DNA from: CCY15215 sp039194995
Lineage (GTDB): Bacteria > Cyanobacteriota > Cyanobacteriia > Cyanobacteriales > Spirulinaceae
Assembly (NCBI GenBank): GCA_039194995.1
Contig: JBCCVR010000028.1
Location: 1-48,457, forward strand
DNA length: 48,457 bases
Reading direction: 5' to 3'
A model generated the notes under the pieces. That model was given only the letters and a program-made list of their open reading frames with translations. It was not told the origin of the DNA and made no database searches. A program made the translations under genes and the position numbers. Below, in pieces: positions 1-8,909 of the stretch (positions are counted from its first letter, which is position 1; every line of letters begins with the position of its first letter).

Positions 1-512
1 AAAAAAGCGAGATAAGCTAGGCGATCGCCGAGAGAGTCTAATAAGCGAATAATCATCCATTCTGCAATATCAAAGTTGGCTTTCCCAGTTTTAGCAGCCA
101 AACCTTTATTCCCTTGAAAATTTGATTTCTGGGGTAGATTCTGACTTTCTAGCACGCCTAACGCAGAATTTGTAACCCAAGGAGGATTACCCAGTATCAA
201 AATTGTTTTATCATTAAACTGGTTCAAAAATGAATCCCAATCAAATGTAAAAAAGTTTTGTTTGTTTATTGAAATCCTTGAAATCTCTGCAAATTTCTGA
301 GCAGATTGTTTACAGTATTCTTGATTAAGGTCAAATCCAAAATATTCTGCTCTATCTTGCCAATATTCATAAGCCGATTGTATAAAGTTGCCAGTGCCGC
401 AGGTTGGTTCTATAACAATATCAGGCTGTATTTGATATTCCGCGAGAAGTCGTGTAATTTCTCGCGTTAATATTTCGGGAGTTTGAAAATCTCCAAATTC
501 TTTCTTCTTCAC
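1..512 (-). CDS. N6-adenine DNA methyltransferase of a type II R-M system (partial, C-terminus beyond the left edge)
   Basis: About 170 N-terminal residues are present and the frame stays open to base 1, so the gene is cut by the window edge. The protein begins MKKKEFGDFQTPE, with the FGDFQTP element typical of the N-terminus of Eco57I-like/gamma-class adenine methylases. It continues to the SAM-binding motif I (EPTCGTGNF, near residues 36-44) and catalytic motif IV (GNPPWV). The I-then-IV order and NPPW fit N6-adenine methylation. The start is a GTG at 510-512, one base after the stop of the upstream endonuclease gene, so the two are almost certainly co-transcribed and probably translationally coupled. 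The role inferred is host-DNA protection against the neighbouring nuclease. The recognition sequence cannot be read from this fragment. Confidence 0.9.
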   Translation of the reverse strand, partial: MKKKEFGDFQTPEILTREITRLLAEYQIQPDIVIEPTCGTGNFIQSAYEYWQDRAEYFGFDLNQEYCKQSAQKFAEISRISINKQNFFTFDWDSFLNQFNDKTILILGNPPWVTNSALGVLESQNLPQKSNFQGNKGLAAKTGKANFDIAEWMIIRLLDSLGDRLAYLAF

Positions 513-513
513 G

Positions 514-1170
514 TTAGAGGACTCGCTGAATTCCAGGTATTTTACTTGCTTGCTGTATTACTCTACTATACTGCAACCGCCATTGGAGAGCATTTGATAT
601 TGTTAAATATCCAAGACTAGGTGGGTTTTCAATAACTTCTTCTGCCAAGACACGAGCCTGAATATCATCAACAGGTAATAGTCTTTCTTCAAAAAAAGCT
701 AGGATATCATCAAGATTTCCTTCATTATCTAAAATCTTTCTGAGTCCAGATGTCGTTTGAAAATCTGCGGTTCGATATGCGTCTACAAAAATAGCGTGTC
801 GAATATTAAGACGACTTGTTTTTTGAATTTGATTATCAGTTTTCTCATAAACAAAAATCAGAAGTGAGTAACCTAAACCATAGATTTTTTGTCTTGCAGA
901 GCGAAATGGACATGATGATTGAGGTTGTTTGAAACTGGTGACTTTTAGATCGACAAATAATCCTGGGAAATCTATGCCCTTTGCTGAAGAACCTTGAACA
1001 TATTCATATTGTCGTTGTAAATATGTTTGAAATTTATGTTCGATATAAGTTCCTACAGCTTTACCATCTGTTACGCCAAAAAGCTCTGTGTCATCATGGC
1101 TTGATTCTTTCTTTACAAATGTTTCAGCTTCTTTTTGTAGATTGGCAATTGTTAAAGTTGGTTTACTCAT
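514..1170 (-). CDS. Type II restriction endonuclease, PD-(D/E)XK-like
   Basis: This 218-residue protein lies directly upstream of the adenine methyltransferase with a one-base gap, the classic arrangement of a type II restriction-modification operon. Near residues 65-77 it contains GIDFPGLFVDLKVTS, in which Asp67 and Asp74-x-Lys76 can form a PD-(D/E)XK nuclease centre; Glu44 (TYIEHKF) is a further candidate. The following SFKQPQSSCPF segment resembles annotated cyanobacterial restriction enzymes I remember, but I cannot assign an isoschizomer. The gene is A+T-rich and has no GCGATCGC octamer, unlike the following housekeeping genes, which fits horizontal acquisition. The family assignment is inferred from context plus the catalytic motif, so another nuclease type remains possible. 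Confidence 0.75.
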   Translation of the reverse strand: MSKPTLTIANLQKEAETFVKKESSHDDTELFGVTDGKAVGTYIEHKFQTYLQRQYEYVQGSSAKGIDFPGLFVDLKVTSFKQPQSSCPFRSARQKIYGLGYSLLIFVYEKTDNQIQKTSRLNIRHAIFVDAYRTADFQTTSGLRKILDNEGNLDDILAFFEERLLPVDDIQARVLAEEVIENPPSLGYLTISNALQWRLQYSRVIQQASKIPGIQRVL

Positions 1171-1241
1171 AGCTACTCAAGCAATGAATTTGAGCTTGTA
1201 GAAGAGAAATTAGGCAGGGTGGGACATCCCCACCCTTCATC

Positions 1242-1775
1242 CTACGCTAAAACAAAATCCACCTCATCGGTTCCATCCGTCGTACTTTGACCGGATGTTA
1301 GCAAATCTCCATTCACTTCAACCGCAAAAGGCGTATCTTCCAAGTTGATATTGTAATCCGTCGTATCGAGAGTATAGCCGACACTCGCCACCATTTTTCG
1401 TCCCGCATCGGTATACAAAAAAGCCATCATTTGCTTCTTATTTTTCTGGGTATCGTCCGCCCAAATTACCATACATTGTTGCCCTTGATAGTCAAAAACT
1501 CGCGGGGTGCGATCGGGGACATAACGCCCGGGATCGCCGAAACTGTTATCGAGAAATGTTTGGACGGAACTGGATTTTACCGACGCATAAGCGACTTCTG
1601 TTTCCGAGGAGGGTTCTGCATCATCATCAACGGGTTCGAGGATATCGGGTTCGTCTTCACTTATCGCATCCTCATCCTGACCTCGCTTTTTAAAGTAATC
1701 GACTGCCAGTTTCGTGCCGATCGCCCCGGCCGTCGCAACGCCCGCAGCTGCTAAGATATTTCGTAATTTGCTCAT
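1242..1775 (-). CDS. Hypothetical protein with N-terminal membrane anchor and acidic linker
   Basis: This 177-residue protein has no family I can name. An Ala/Gly-rich hydrophobic N-terminus (about residues 5-27) could be a single membrane anchor or a glycine-zipper-like segment, followed by the basic stretch KKR. Next comes a strongly acidic linker (about residues 33-60). The C-terminal globular part (about 65-177) contains WADDTQKNKK and a Thr/Asp-rich tail. The start ATG at 1773-1775 is preceded by a GGAG element. It is divergent from glyS (157 bp between the start codons), so the spacer probably holds both promoters. Function is unknown; a small membrane-tethered protein is the most that can be supported. 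Confidence 0.7.
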   Translation of the reverse strand: MSKLRNILAAAGVATAGAIGTKLAVDYFKKRGQDEDAISEDEPDILEPVDDDAEPSSETEVAYASVKSSSVQTFLDNSFGDPGRYVPDRTPRVFDYQGQQCMVIWADDTQKNKKQMMAFLYTDAGRKMVASVGYTLDTTDYNINLEDTPFAVEVNGDLLTSGQSTTDGTDEVDFVLA

Positions 1776-1931
1776 TTTTCTCCGATTATGGGTTAATCAA
1801 CGCTATCCTGTCTCGATCCTGCCACGATTGCGCCAAATTTTAAGATTTACTTTATGCAAAGGGAAGTTTGCCAGAACGCGGTAAACTATCTAGCATCAGC
1901 GAACTTTCGCAGGTTATTTTGCATCCCGCTC

Positions 1932-4079
1932 ATGTCAGATTTTTTATTTGAACTCGGTACCGAAGAATTACCCGCCGATTTTGTCGCCAGCGCGATCGCG
2001 CAATGGCAAGCAAGCATACCTAAAACTTTACAAGAGGCGTTTTTAACTCCCGACACCTTAGATATTTACGCCACACCGCGTCGTTTAGCCGTTCTTTTGC
2101 AAGGACTTCCCGCAAAACAACCCGATCGCGAAGAGGAAATTAAAGGTCCCCCTGCTAAAGTTGCGTTCAAAGACGGAAAACCAACCAAAGCATTAGAAGG
2201 ATTTGCCCGCAAACAAGGCATAGAAATCGATGCGATCGAGTTGCGAGAAACCCCAAAAGGAGAATTTGTTTTCGTACAAAAGCAAATTCTCGGACGGGAT
2301 GCAAAAGATATTTTAACGGAACTGATTTCTCAATGGATTTCTGGTTTAGAAGGACGCAGATTTATGCGCTGGGGCGATGGAGATTTACGCTTTCCCCGTC
2401 CTTTACGCTGGTTAGTCGTGTTATGGGATAAAGAAGTTTTACCTCTTGAATTGGTCAATGGTTCGACGACTTTACAGAGCGATCGCACCTCCCGAGGGCA
2501 TCGAATTTTACATCCCGAACCCGTATCGATTCTCCAAGCTAAAGATTATCGAGAATCGTTACAAAAGGCATTTGTAGAAGTCGATCCTACTGCCAGAAAG
2601 TCTTTAATTCAAGACCAGATTGTGACGGCTGCAAAATCAGTCAAAGGTTATGCGGAAATAACACCAGATTTGCTAGAAGAAGTCGTGGATCTCGTTGAAT
2701 ATCCCAACGCCGTACTGGGCAACTTTGATGAAGAATTTCTCGAACTTCCCCCTGAAGTCATTAAAACGGTTATGGTCACGCACCAGCGCTATTTTCCGGT
2801 GAAGAAAACGGAAGCAGAAGAGAGCGATTTGTTCCCTAATTTTATTACAATTTCTAACGGCGACCCCCAGAAAGCGGAAATTATTGCGACGGGAAATGCG
2901 AAAGTGATTCGCGCAAGATTAGCTGATGCTCAATTCTTCTATAAAGCCGATTGTGACGAACGTTTAGAAACCTTTTTGCCTCAATTAGAAACCGTCACTT
3001 TTCAAGCTGATTTAGGATCGATGCGGGATAAGGTCGATCGCCTCATTGAAGTTGCAGAAGAAATCGGCAAACAATTAGAACTTGAGGAAGAAGAAGCCTC
3101 GATCGTCGAGCGATCTGCATTACTTTGCAAAGCTGACCTCATGACCCAAATGATTTACGAATTTCCCGAATTACAGGGAATTATGGGTCAAAAATATGCT
3201 CGCGTCAGTGGCGAACCCGAAGCAGTCGCAACAGCAATTTTCGAGCATTATTTACCCCGCAATGCGGAGGATCTAATGCCGGAAACCTTGGGGGGTCAAG
3301 TCGTCGGAATTGCCGATCGCTTGGATACATTGGTGAATATTTTTGGGTTGGGAAAAATTCCCTCTGGATCTTCGGATCCCTTTGCCTTGCGTCGCGGAGC
3401 TAATTCAATTGTTAATATTATCTGGCATGGAAATTTAAGCATTAACCTTGCCGATCTAATTGCACAATTTTCCCGAGATTTTGTTGAAAATCATAGCGAT
3501 CGCGAATCTCCAGCCCCCGCCTTAGAAGAGTTTTTCTTGCAACGCATTCGCACGCTCTTGCAAGAAGAGAAAAAAATCGATTACGATCTGGTTAATGCCG
3601 TTTTAGGGGAAGGCGATCGCGAATATACAGAACGGGCATTACAAGATTTACTCGATGTTCGCGATCGCGCTTTATTCTTACAGGAAATCCGCGATAACAA
3701 AGTCCTCGATACCATCTACGAAACGGTTAATCGATCGGCACGTCTCGCCGTCAAAGGAGACCTCGATACGAATCCTTTAGATCCTACATCTCTTGTCGAT
3801 CCCCAACTCTTCGAGAAGCCATCAGAACAAGCCCTTTACGATAGTTTGGTCTCTCTCATCTCGCAAACGGAAACGGCGCGTCAGGAGCGAAATTATCAAC
3901 TTTTGGTGGATGGTTTGGCAAAGATTGCCCCCGTCGTCAGCACCTTTTTTGATGGAGAAGAAAGCGTCCTGATTATGGCAGAAGATGCAAGCATACAAAA
4001 AAACCGTCTCAATCTCCTCGGATTGTTACGAAATCATGCCCGCGTATTAGCAGATTTTGGAGGAATTGTCAAGGAATAA
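1932..4079 (+). CDS. glyS: Glycine--tRNA ligase beta subunit
   Basis: This is the beta subunit of the alpha2-beta2 bacterial glycyl-tRNA synthetase, which charges tRNA-Gly with glycine (EC 6.1.1.14). The protein opens with the hallmark MSDFLFELGTEELPADFV and carries the conserved SRGHRILHP and LPRNAEDLMPETLGGQVVGIADRLD blocks, the latter split here as LPRNAEDLMP and GGQVVGIADRLD. The C-terminal helical DALR-like region ends at LADFGGIVKE. I chose the ATG at 1932 (715 residues) rather than the in-frame ATG at 1854, because the upstream 26 residues are not family-like and the conserved N-terminus begins exactly at 1932. The catalytic alpha subunit glyQ is not in the window, as usual in cyanobacteria where the two genes are unlinked. 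Confidence 0.97.
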   Translation: MSDFLFELGTEELPADFVASAIAQWQASIPKTLQEAFLTPDTLDIYATPRRLAVLLQGLPAKQPDREEEIKGPPAKVAFKDGKPTKALEGFARKQGIEIDAIELRETPKGEFVFVQKQILGRDAKDILTELISQWISGLEGRRFMRWGDGDLRFPRPLRWLVVLWDKEVLPLELVNGSTTLQSDRTSRGHRILHPEPVSILQAKDYRESLQKAFVEVDPTARKSLIQDQIVTAAKSVKGYAEITPDLLEEVVDLVEYPNAVLGNFDEEFLELPPEVIKTVMVTHQRYFPVKKTEAEESDLFPNFITISNGDPQKAEIIATGNAKVIRARLADAQFFYKADCDERLETFLPQLETVTFQADLGSMRDKVDRLIEVAEEIGKQLELEEEEASIVERSALLCKADLMTQMIYEFPELQGIMGQKYARVSGEPEAVATAIFEHYLPRNAEDLMPETLGGQVVGIADRLDTLVNIFGLGKIPSGSSDPFALRRGANSIVNIIWHGNLSINLADLIAQFSRDFVENHSDRESPAPALEEFFLQRIRTLLQEEKKIDYDLVNAVLGEGDREYTERALQDLLDVRDRALFLQEIRDNKVLDTIYETVNRSARLAVKGDLDTNPLDPTSLVDPQLFEKPSEQALYDSLVSLISQTETARQERNYQLLVDGLAKIAPVVSTFFDGEESVLIMAEDASIQKNRLNLLGLLRNHARVLADFGGIVKE

Positions 4080-4080
4080 T

Positions 4081-4115
4081 CAATAACCAATAACCAATAA
4101 CCAATAACCAATAAC
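4081..4115 (+). repeat. CAATAAC heptamer tandem repeat (five copies)
   Basis: Five perfect head-to-tail copies of the 7-mer CAATAAC fill the spacer between glyS and murD, starting one base after the glyS stop. This is the short tandemly repeated repetitive (STRR) type known from cyanobacteria. The same heptamer recurs inside the histidine kinase genes at 10702, 13760 and 18575. Confidence 0.95.
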
Positions 4116-4120
4116 AAAAT

Positions 4121-5509
4121 ATGAAAAAAGCGCATATTATTGGACTGGGGCGATCGGGTGTGGCTGCCGCACGTTTGTTAAACAAAAAAGGATGGGACGT
4201 TGAAGTCGGCGATCGCGGAACTTCACCCAATTTACATCCGCTAAAGGAAACTCTAGAAAAAGAAGGAGTAGCGGTTAAGTTAGATTATAGTTTAACCTTA
4301 GATAATCCTCCCGATTTAATTGTTGTTAGTCCGGGAGTTCCTTGGGATATCCCAGTTTTGGTAGAAGCGAGGGAAAAAGCGATCGATACAATTGGGGAAA
4401 TGGAACTCGCTTGGCGGTTTTTAAACACTTCTCCTTGGATAGGAATCACGGGAACAAATGGTAAAACGACCACAACTGCTTTAATTGCAGCAATCTTTAA
4501 AGAAGCAAAATTAAATGCTCCCGCTTGTGGTAACATCGGTTATGCTGCCTGCGAATTAACCATAAATCAATCTGGTGGGGATATTACAGATAATAGCCCT
4601 ACACCTACCCATTCTTATGATTGGATCGTTGCAGAAGTTAGCAGCTATCAAATTGAATCCTCCCGAGAACTTGCCCCTGAAATAGGCATTTGGACAACTT
4701 TTACCCCGGATCATTTGGCTCGTCATTATACTTTAGATAATTACTATCAAATTAAAGCCTCACTTTTACGACGTTCTCAAAAACAAATTTTGAACGGCGA
4801 CGATCCCTATTTACGAAATGTTGGTCTTGAAGACTGGAAAAATGCTTATTGGACAAGCGTTTTAGGCAAAGAAAAATTATTGTGCGAACTCGAACGAGGA
4901 ATATATATTGAGGAGGGTTGGATCGTTGCATTTCAAGAGAAAATTGCACCAACTAACTCCTTGAAAATGTTAGGCGATCACAATCTACAAAACCTATTAG
5001 TGTCTATTGGTGCGGCACGTTTGGCAGGGATAGAGAAGGATGTAATTGCTTCTGCAATTTCCAAATTTCCCGGCGTTCCCCATCGCCTCGAATCAATTTG
5101 CATCCATTCTGGCATAACATTTATCAATGATAGTAAAGCCACGAATTATGATGCCGCAGAAGTGGGATTAAATGCTGTGCCAGAGGCGACTATTTTAATT
5201 GCAGGAGGTGATGCCAAAGTCGGAGACGATCGTGCATGGATAGACGCAATTAAAGGCAAAGCAAAAACCGTTTTATTAATTGGCGATGCTGCATCGGTTT
5301 TTAGCCAGCGTCTGCAAGAAAATGATTACGATTCATGGGAAGTAGTAGAAACAATGGATAAGGCAGTGATGCGAGGATTCGAGTTAGCAAAACAACACGA
5401 TATTTCCACTGTATTATTATCGCCTGCTTGTGCGAGTTTCGACCAATATCGAAGTTTTGAACATCGGGGAGACCATTTTCGAGAATTATGTTTGGCACTC
5501 GATAATTAA
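4121..5509 (+). CDS. murD: UDP-N-acetylmuramoyl-L-alanine--D-glutamate ligase
   Basis: MurD adds D-glutamate to UDP-MurNAc-L-Ala in the cytoplasmic phase of peptidoglycan synthesis (EC 6.3.2.9). The 462-residue protein has the N-terminal UDP-binding fold (KKAHIIGLGRSGVAAARLL) and the Mur-ligase ATP loop GITGTNGKTTTTALI near residues 108-122. The central region carries the YDWIVAEVSSYQIES block and the DHLARH segment, and the C-terminal domain has NDSKATNYDAA and LLSPACASFDQY. These are all diagnostic for MurD. It follows glyS on the same strand across a repeat-filled 41-bp spacer. The ATG at 4121 is the only sensible start. Length is normal. Confidence 0.97.
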   Translation: MKKAHIIGLGRSGVAAARLLNKKGWDVEVGDRGTSPNLHPLKETLEKEGVAVKLDYSLTLDNPPDLIVVSPGVPWDIPVLVEAREKAIDTIGEMELAWRFLNTSPWIGITGTNGKTTTTALIAAIFKEAKLNAPACGNIGYAACELTINQSGGDITDNSPTPTHSYDWIVAEVSSYQIESSRELAPEIGIWTTFTPDHLARHYTLDNYYQIKASLLRRSQKQILNGDDPYLRNVGLEDWKNAYWTSVLGKEKLLCELERGIYIEEGWIVAFQEKIAPTNSLKMLGDHNLQNLLVSIGAARLAGIEKDVIASAISKFPGVPHRLESICIHSGITFINDSKATNYDAAEVGLNAVPEATILIAGGDAKVGDDRAWIDAIKGKAKTVLLIGDAASVFSQRLQENDYDSWEVVETMDKAVMRGFELAKQHDISTVLLSPACASFDQYRSFEHRGDHFRELCLALDN

Positions 5510-5583
5510 CAAGTTGTCATTGTCGTTAGAGTTGTATTCTCTGTTGATCTCTTAAGGAAGATTTTATTGCTGTATGAATACAC

Positions 5584-6180
5584 TTACTTAATATCATCTC
5601 TTTTGTTAACATATTCGACGTATTGAGTAAATTCATACCGAATTTCACCGGGCTGTGGAGGTCTCGAATCTGGTAAAATCCGATATGATTCAAGTCCACA
5701 ACAGAAGTTACAAATAAATTCATAAAAATCGCGACCGATTTTATAAACAACATCATTGCTATAATCGATTCCATCATCAATAAAATCGACACCATCTAGC
5801 CAAAAAATATCATAACTATCATCAGAACTTTGATAACTTCTCAAATCCCATAAAACATAATTTGTGCGATCGTCTCCACCAAAAATGAAGGCATGACTCA
5901 GTAAATCATCTAGTTCTCGATCCCAGACAACATCTTTGGATGGGTATTCCTTGATGTATTCTCTTGCCCATTCTAAGGTGATTTCAGATACGCGATGATA
6001 TGTATGTGATGAAGGTCGATAAATTTCAATAAAGTCTCCAAAGCGACCCGCTCCAAAGACTCTAAGAAAATTTCTATACTCTTGTGGAAGATGAATTCTA
6101 TTTTGTATTTCAAAGCCTACTATCTTGTCTTCAGTTAAACTCTGAATGCTGCGAGATTCATAGAACTTTAAACAACGCAT
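5584..6180 (-). CDS. SMI1/KNR4 (SUKH) family protein
   Basis: The sequence LTEDKIVGFEIQNRIHLPQEYRNFLRVFGAG matches the start of the SMI1/KNR4 (SUKH) fold when split as LTEDKIVGFEIQNRIHLP and QEYRNFLRVFGAG. It is followed by an acidic, aromatic-rich middle (FIFGGDDRTNYVLWDL, SYDIFWLDGVDF) and a helical end (DFYEFICNFC). SUKH proteins are often immunity proteins of polymorphic toxin systems but also occur as stand-alone genes. The preferred ATG at 6178-6180 overlaps the TGA of the upstream hydrolase gene in a TGATG junction, implying translational coupling; it gives 198 residues. In-frame ATGs at 6201 and 6213 would overlap further into the hydrolase gene. No toxin gene is visible nearby. The gene is A+T-rich compared with murD. 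Confidence 0.8.
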   Translation of the reverse strand: MRCLKFYESRSIQSLTEDKIVGFEIQNRIHLPQEYRNFLRVFGAGRFGDFIEIYRPSSHTYHRVSEITLEWAREYIKEYPSKDVVWDRELDDLLSHAFIFGGDDRTNYVLWDLRSYQSSDDSYDIFWLDGVDFIDDGIDYSNDVVYKIGRDFYEFICNFCCGLESYRILPDSRPPQPGEIRYEFTQYVEYVNKRDDIK

Positions 6181-7088
6181 CAATTTTTCCCATTTTCCCA
6201 TCGCTCGATCCACTCCTGTAAAATCGGATTGACAACTTCTGGCGCTTCATCTTGCGGACAATGCCCCAATCCTTCCAAAGGAATGAACTTTTGAATTGTA
6301 GGGAACTTAGCGAATTTTCGCCCTAACTCAATCGGCTCCCAGGGATCCTCCGTTCCCCACAAAACGATCGCGGGACAAGGTAAAATCGGAATTAAATCCT
6401 CGGGTAAGGGTCCTTGAGAATAGTTGCTAAACGCAATAAAAACACCAGCAGCCCCCGGATCGGCGGCAGGCTTCATTATAATATCAAGTAATTCATCCGT
6501 AACGGCTTCTGGCCGTCGATATGCTTGCAAAAGGATTGCTTTCACAATGTAGGGTTGGGCGAGGTGTTGAAAAAAGAAATTTCCGAACCATTCTTGTTGG
6601 AGTAGCTGCTGCATGATGGGGGCGGAAATTTGTTGATGCCAAGGTAATTCTTGACGCTTGCGATCGTGTAATAAACGCAGGGAAAAATTAATTGCCGCAA
6701 TCCCTAAAACCCAATCGGAATAAGAAACCGCCGTTTGCATAGCAACCATACAGCCGATCGAATTTCCCACTAAAAAAGCCGGAGTTCCGACCACTTCCCG
6801 ACAAAAATCGGCCATTTGTTGCGCCCAAGTTTCAAAAGTATATTTTATTTCTTTGTCTGGTTTGGGTTTCGCCGAACCGCCAAAACCAATTAAATCGATC
6901 GCATAGCATCGCGTAGTTTGACCCAATACGGGCAGATTTTTGCGCCAATGTCCCCAAGATGCACCAAATCCGTGAATGAGAATAACGGCTGGCCCTTCAT
7001 TGCCGCTACTTTGATAGCAAATCTCGAATCCTCGCCACTGCCAATATTTTGGCTTTGTTGGTTGTGAAATGATTTTGGTTGCCGTCAT
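6180..7088 (-). CDS. Alpha/beta-fold hydrolase
   Basis: This 302-residue protein has the full alpha/beta-hydrolase signature set. An oxyanion-hole HG motif (VILIHGFGASWGHW, residues 35-48) is followed by a nucleophile elbow GNSIG with Ser110. A late acidic residue in WGTEDPWEP and a catalytic His in GLGHCPQDEAP complete the triad. The overall pattern resembles the cyanobacterial/plastid group of hydrolases related to haloalkane dehalogenases and epoxide hydrolases. The substrate cannot be predicted. It has no clear signal peptide, so it is probably cytoplasmic. The stop codon overlaps the start of the downstream SUKH gene, so the two share a transcript. Confidence 0.9.
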   Translation of the reverse strand: MTATKIISQPTKPKYWQWRGFEICYQSSGNEGPAVILIHGFGASWGHWRKNLPVLGQTTRCYAIDLIGFGGSAKPKPDKEIKYTFETWAQQMADFCREVVGTPAFLVGNSIGCMVAMQTAVSYSDWVLGIAAINFSLRLLHDRKRQELPWHQQISAPIMQQLLQQEWFGNFFFQHLAQPYIVKAILLQAYRRPEAVTDELLDIIMKPAADPGAAGVFIAFSNYSQGPLPEDLIPILPCPAIVLWGTEDPWEPIELGRKFAKFPTIQKFIPLEGLGHCPQDEAPEVVNPILQEWIERWENGKN

Positions 7089-7160
7089 CTGCGATCGCTC
7101 TCTGTCTTTACCTGTAGAATAGCAGAAAAGTGCGTATTGAATCTTTCCTCAATTCCTAGC

Positions 7161-7871
7161 ATGATCACAACTAGCGTTCCCCTCGAAATTACGTGGGAAA
7201 AGTTACCCGAAGACTATATCCTCCCCGATGACCCCGTGGACAATATCAATCAACCTCTCCTTGCTGAAGCTCTCAGCGAAAGCCTCGAACTAGCAGGAAG
7301 CATCTCAGAAAATGTCCTGACTGGCACGAATTACGGCATCTGTGCCACCGTGAATGGAAAAATGGTCGTCAAAGCCCCTGATTGGTTTTACGTCCCTTCT
7401 ATCCGCGTATCGAGGGGGGAAATCGATCGCAGCTATACCCCCCAACTGCAAGGCGACATTCCCGCGATCGTCATGGAATTTCTCTCGGAAACCGAAGGGA
7501 CGGAATATTCCACCAAACCCACCTATCCTCCCGGTAAATGGTTCTTTTACGAACAAGTTTTGCACGTTCCCACCTACGCTATTTTTAATCTGGCAGAGGG
7601 GATTTTAGAGGTCTATCGCCCCGATGCTTCCGGACGCTATCGCGAAGAAACCCCCAATACCGAAAATCGCTATTGGATTCCCGAACTTTCCCTATTTCTG
7701 GGACTTTGGCAGGGAACGCGACGCAATCGAGAGGGAAACTGGTTGCGTTGGTGGAATGAAGATGGCACGCTTTTATCTTGGGGATCGGAATTGATTCAAC
7801 AGGAACGCGATCGCGCCGATCGCTTGCTTGCCCAACTTCGAGAAGCGGGTATCGAACCCAATCTAGACTAA
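7161..7871 (+). CDS. Uma2 family (DUF820) endonuclease-like protein
   Basis: This is a member of the DUF820/Uma2 family, which is greatly expanded in cyanobacteria and has a PD-(D/E)XK-type fold; in vivo roles are mostly unknown. Recognisable parts are VKAPDWFYVPSI (the family's PD segment), DIPAIVMEFLSETEG (core acidic strand) and KWFFYEQVLHVPTYAIFN, followed by a C-terminal coiled stretch with ERDRADRLLAQLREAGIEP, a common tail in this family. I chose ATG 7161 (236 residues) over a TTG at 7137. The gene ends five bases before the downstream PLP-enzyme gene, so the two are likely co-transcribed. Confidence 0.9.
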   Translation: MITTSVPLEITWEKLPEDYILPDDPVDNINQPLLAEALSESLELAGSISENVLTGTNYGICATVNGKMVVKAPDWFYVPSIRVSRGEIDRSYTPQLQGDIPAIVMEFLSETEGTEYSTKPTYPPGKWFFYEQVLHVPTYAIFNLAEGILEVYRPDASGRYREETPNTENRYWIPELSLFLGLWQGTRRNREGNWLRWWNEDGTLLSWGSELIQQERDRADRLLAQLREAGIEPNLD

Positions 7872-7875
7872 AACT

Positions 7876-8835
7876 ATGGTGACATACGCAGACATCCAAG
7901 CCGCCGCCGATCGCCTATCGGGAGTCGCCCATCCCACTCCCGTTCTGACTTCTCGGCAATTCAACGAAAAAACCCAGAGTCAAGTCTTTTTCAAATGCGA
8001 GAATTTCCAACGCATCGGTGCATTTAAGTTTCGAGGCGCTTATAATGCGCTGTCCCAGCTATCACCCGAAGCACAACAAAAAGGAGTCATCACCTATTCC
8101 TCTGGTAATCACGCCCAAGCCGTCGCTTTATCTGGCAAGCTCCTCGATATTCCTACCACGATTATCATGCCGAGGGATGCCCCAGAAGTTAAAATTGCGG
8201 CAACTCGAAGCTATGGCGCAGAAATAATCCTCTACGATCGCGCCGAAGCCATTCGCGAAAAAGTTGCCCTCGAACTCTGTCAGGAACGGGGAGCGACCCT
8301 CATTCCCCCTTACAATCACCCTCACGTGATTGCCGGACAGGGAACAACAGCAAAAGAACTGATCGAAGAAGTGGGAGATTTGGATCTATTGTTAGTTTGT
8401 TGCGGTGGAGGCGGACTGCTTTCCGGTTGCGCGATCGCGGCGAAAACGCTTTTACCCCATTGTCGCGTTATCGGAGTCGAACCCGAAGCCGGAGACGATG
8501 GGGCGCGATCGTTTCACAGTAAAACCCTACAACGAATCGATAATCCAAACACCATTGCCGATGGAGCGAGAACCCCCTCTTTAGGATCGCTAACCTTTCC
8601 CATTATTTTAGAGTATGTGGATGACATGGTAACAGTGAGCGATCGCGCTCTTTTAGAAACCATGTTTTTCCTCTGGGAACGATTAAAAATCGTTGTCGAA
8701 CCCACAGGTGCATTAGCCGCAACAGCCTTATTCAATCGCATTATTAGCGCCCCCGGAAAGCGCATTGGCGTAACCATTAGCGGCGGCAATATCGAACTGA
8801 AAAAATTGGTAACTTTTTTAGAAAACTTAACCTAA
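7876..8835 (+). CDS. PLP-dependent threonine/serine dehydratase or threo-3-hydroxyaspartate ammonia-lyase
   Basis: This is a fold-type II pyridoxal-phosphate enzyme of 319 residues in the serine racemase/threonine dehydratase family. The PLP-binding lysine is Lys51 in GAFKFRGAYNAL. The substrate loop is SSGNHAQAVA, the phosphate-binding glycine loop is CCGGGGLLSG, and a C-terminal ISGGN motif is present. There is no C-terminal ACT regulatory domain, so this is not the biosynthetic IlvA but the short catabolic type: threonine/serine ammonia-lyase, threo-3-hydroxy-L-aspartate dehydratase or serine racemase. Sequence reading alone does not separate these activities. Only five bases lie between the Uma2 stop and this ATG. 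Confidence 0.92.
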   Translation: MVTYADIQAAADRLSGVAHPTPVLTSRQFNEKTQSQVFFKCENFQRIGAFKFRGAYNALSQLSPEAQQKGVITYSSGNHAQAVALSGKLLDIPTTIIMPRDAPEVKIAATRSYGAEIILYDRAEAIREKVALELCQERGATLIPPYNHPHVIAGQGTTAKELIEEVGDLDLLLVCCGGGGLLSGCAIAAKTLLPHCRVIGVEPEAGDDGARSFHSKTLQRIDNPNTIADGARTPSLGSLTFPIILEYVDDMVTVSDRALLETMFFLWERLKIVVEPTGALAATALFNRIISAPGKRIGVTISGGNIELKKLVTFLENLT

Positions 8836-8909
8836 CTTTCGACAAAGTTTGTTTTAATAATGACATTAGTGTTGAGCTTAGTTATTGCCGTCTCTATCTT
8901 CTCAAAGTC

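Noticed and set aside
1854..1931. Upstream in-frame ATG for glyS
   Set aside because: The conserved GlyRS beta N-terminus starts at 1932.
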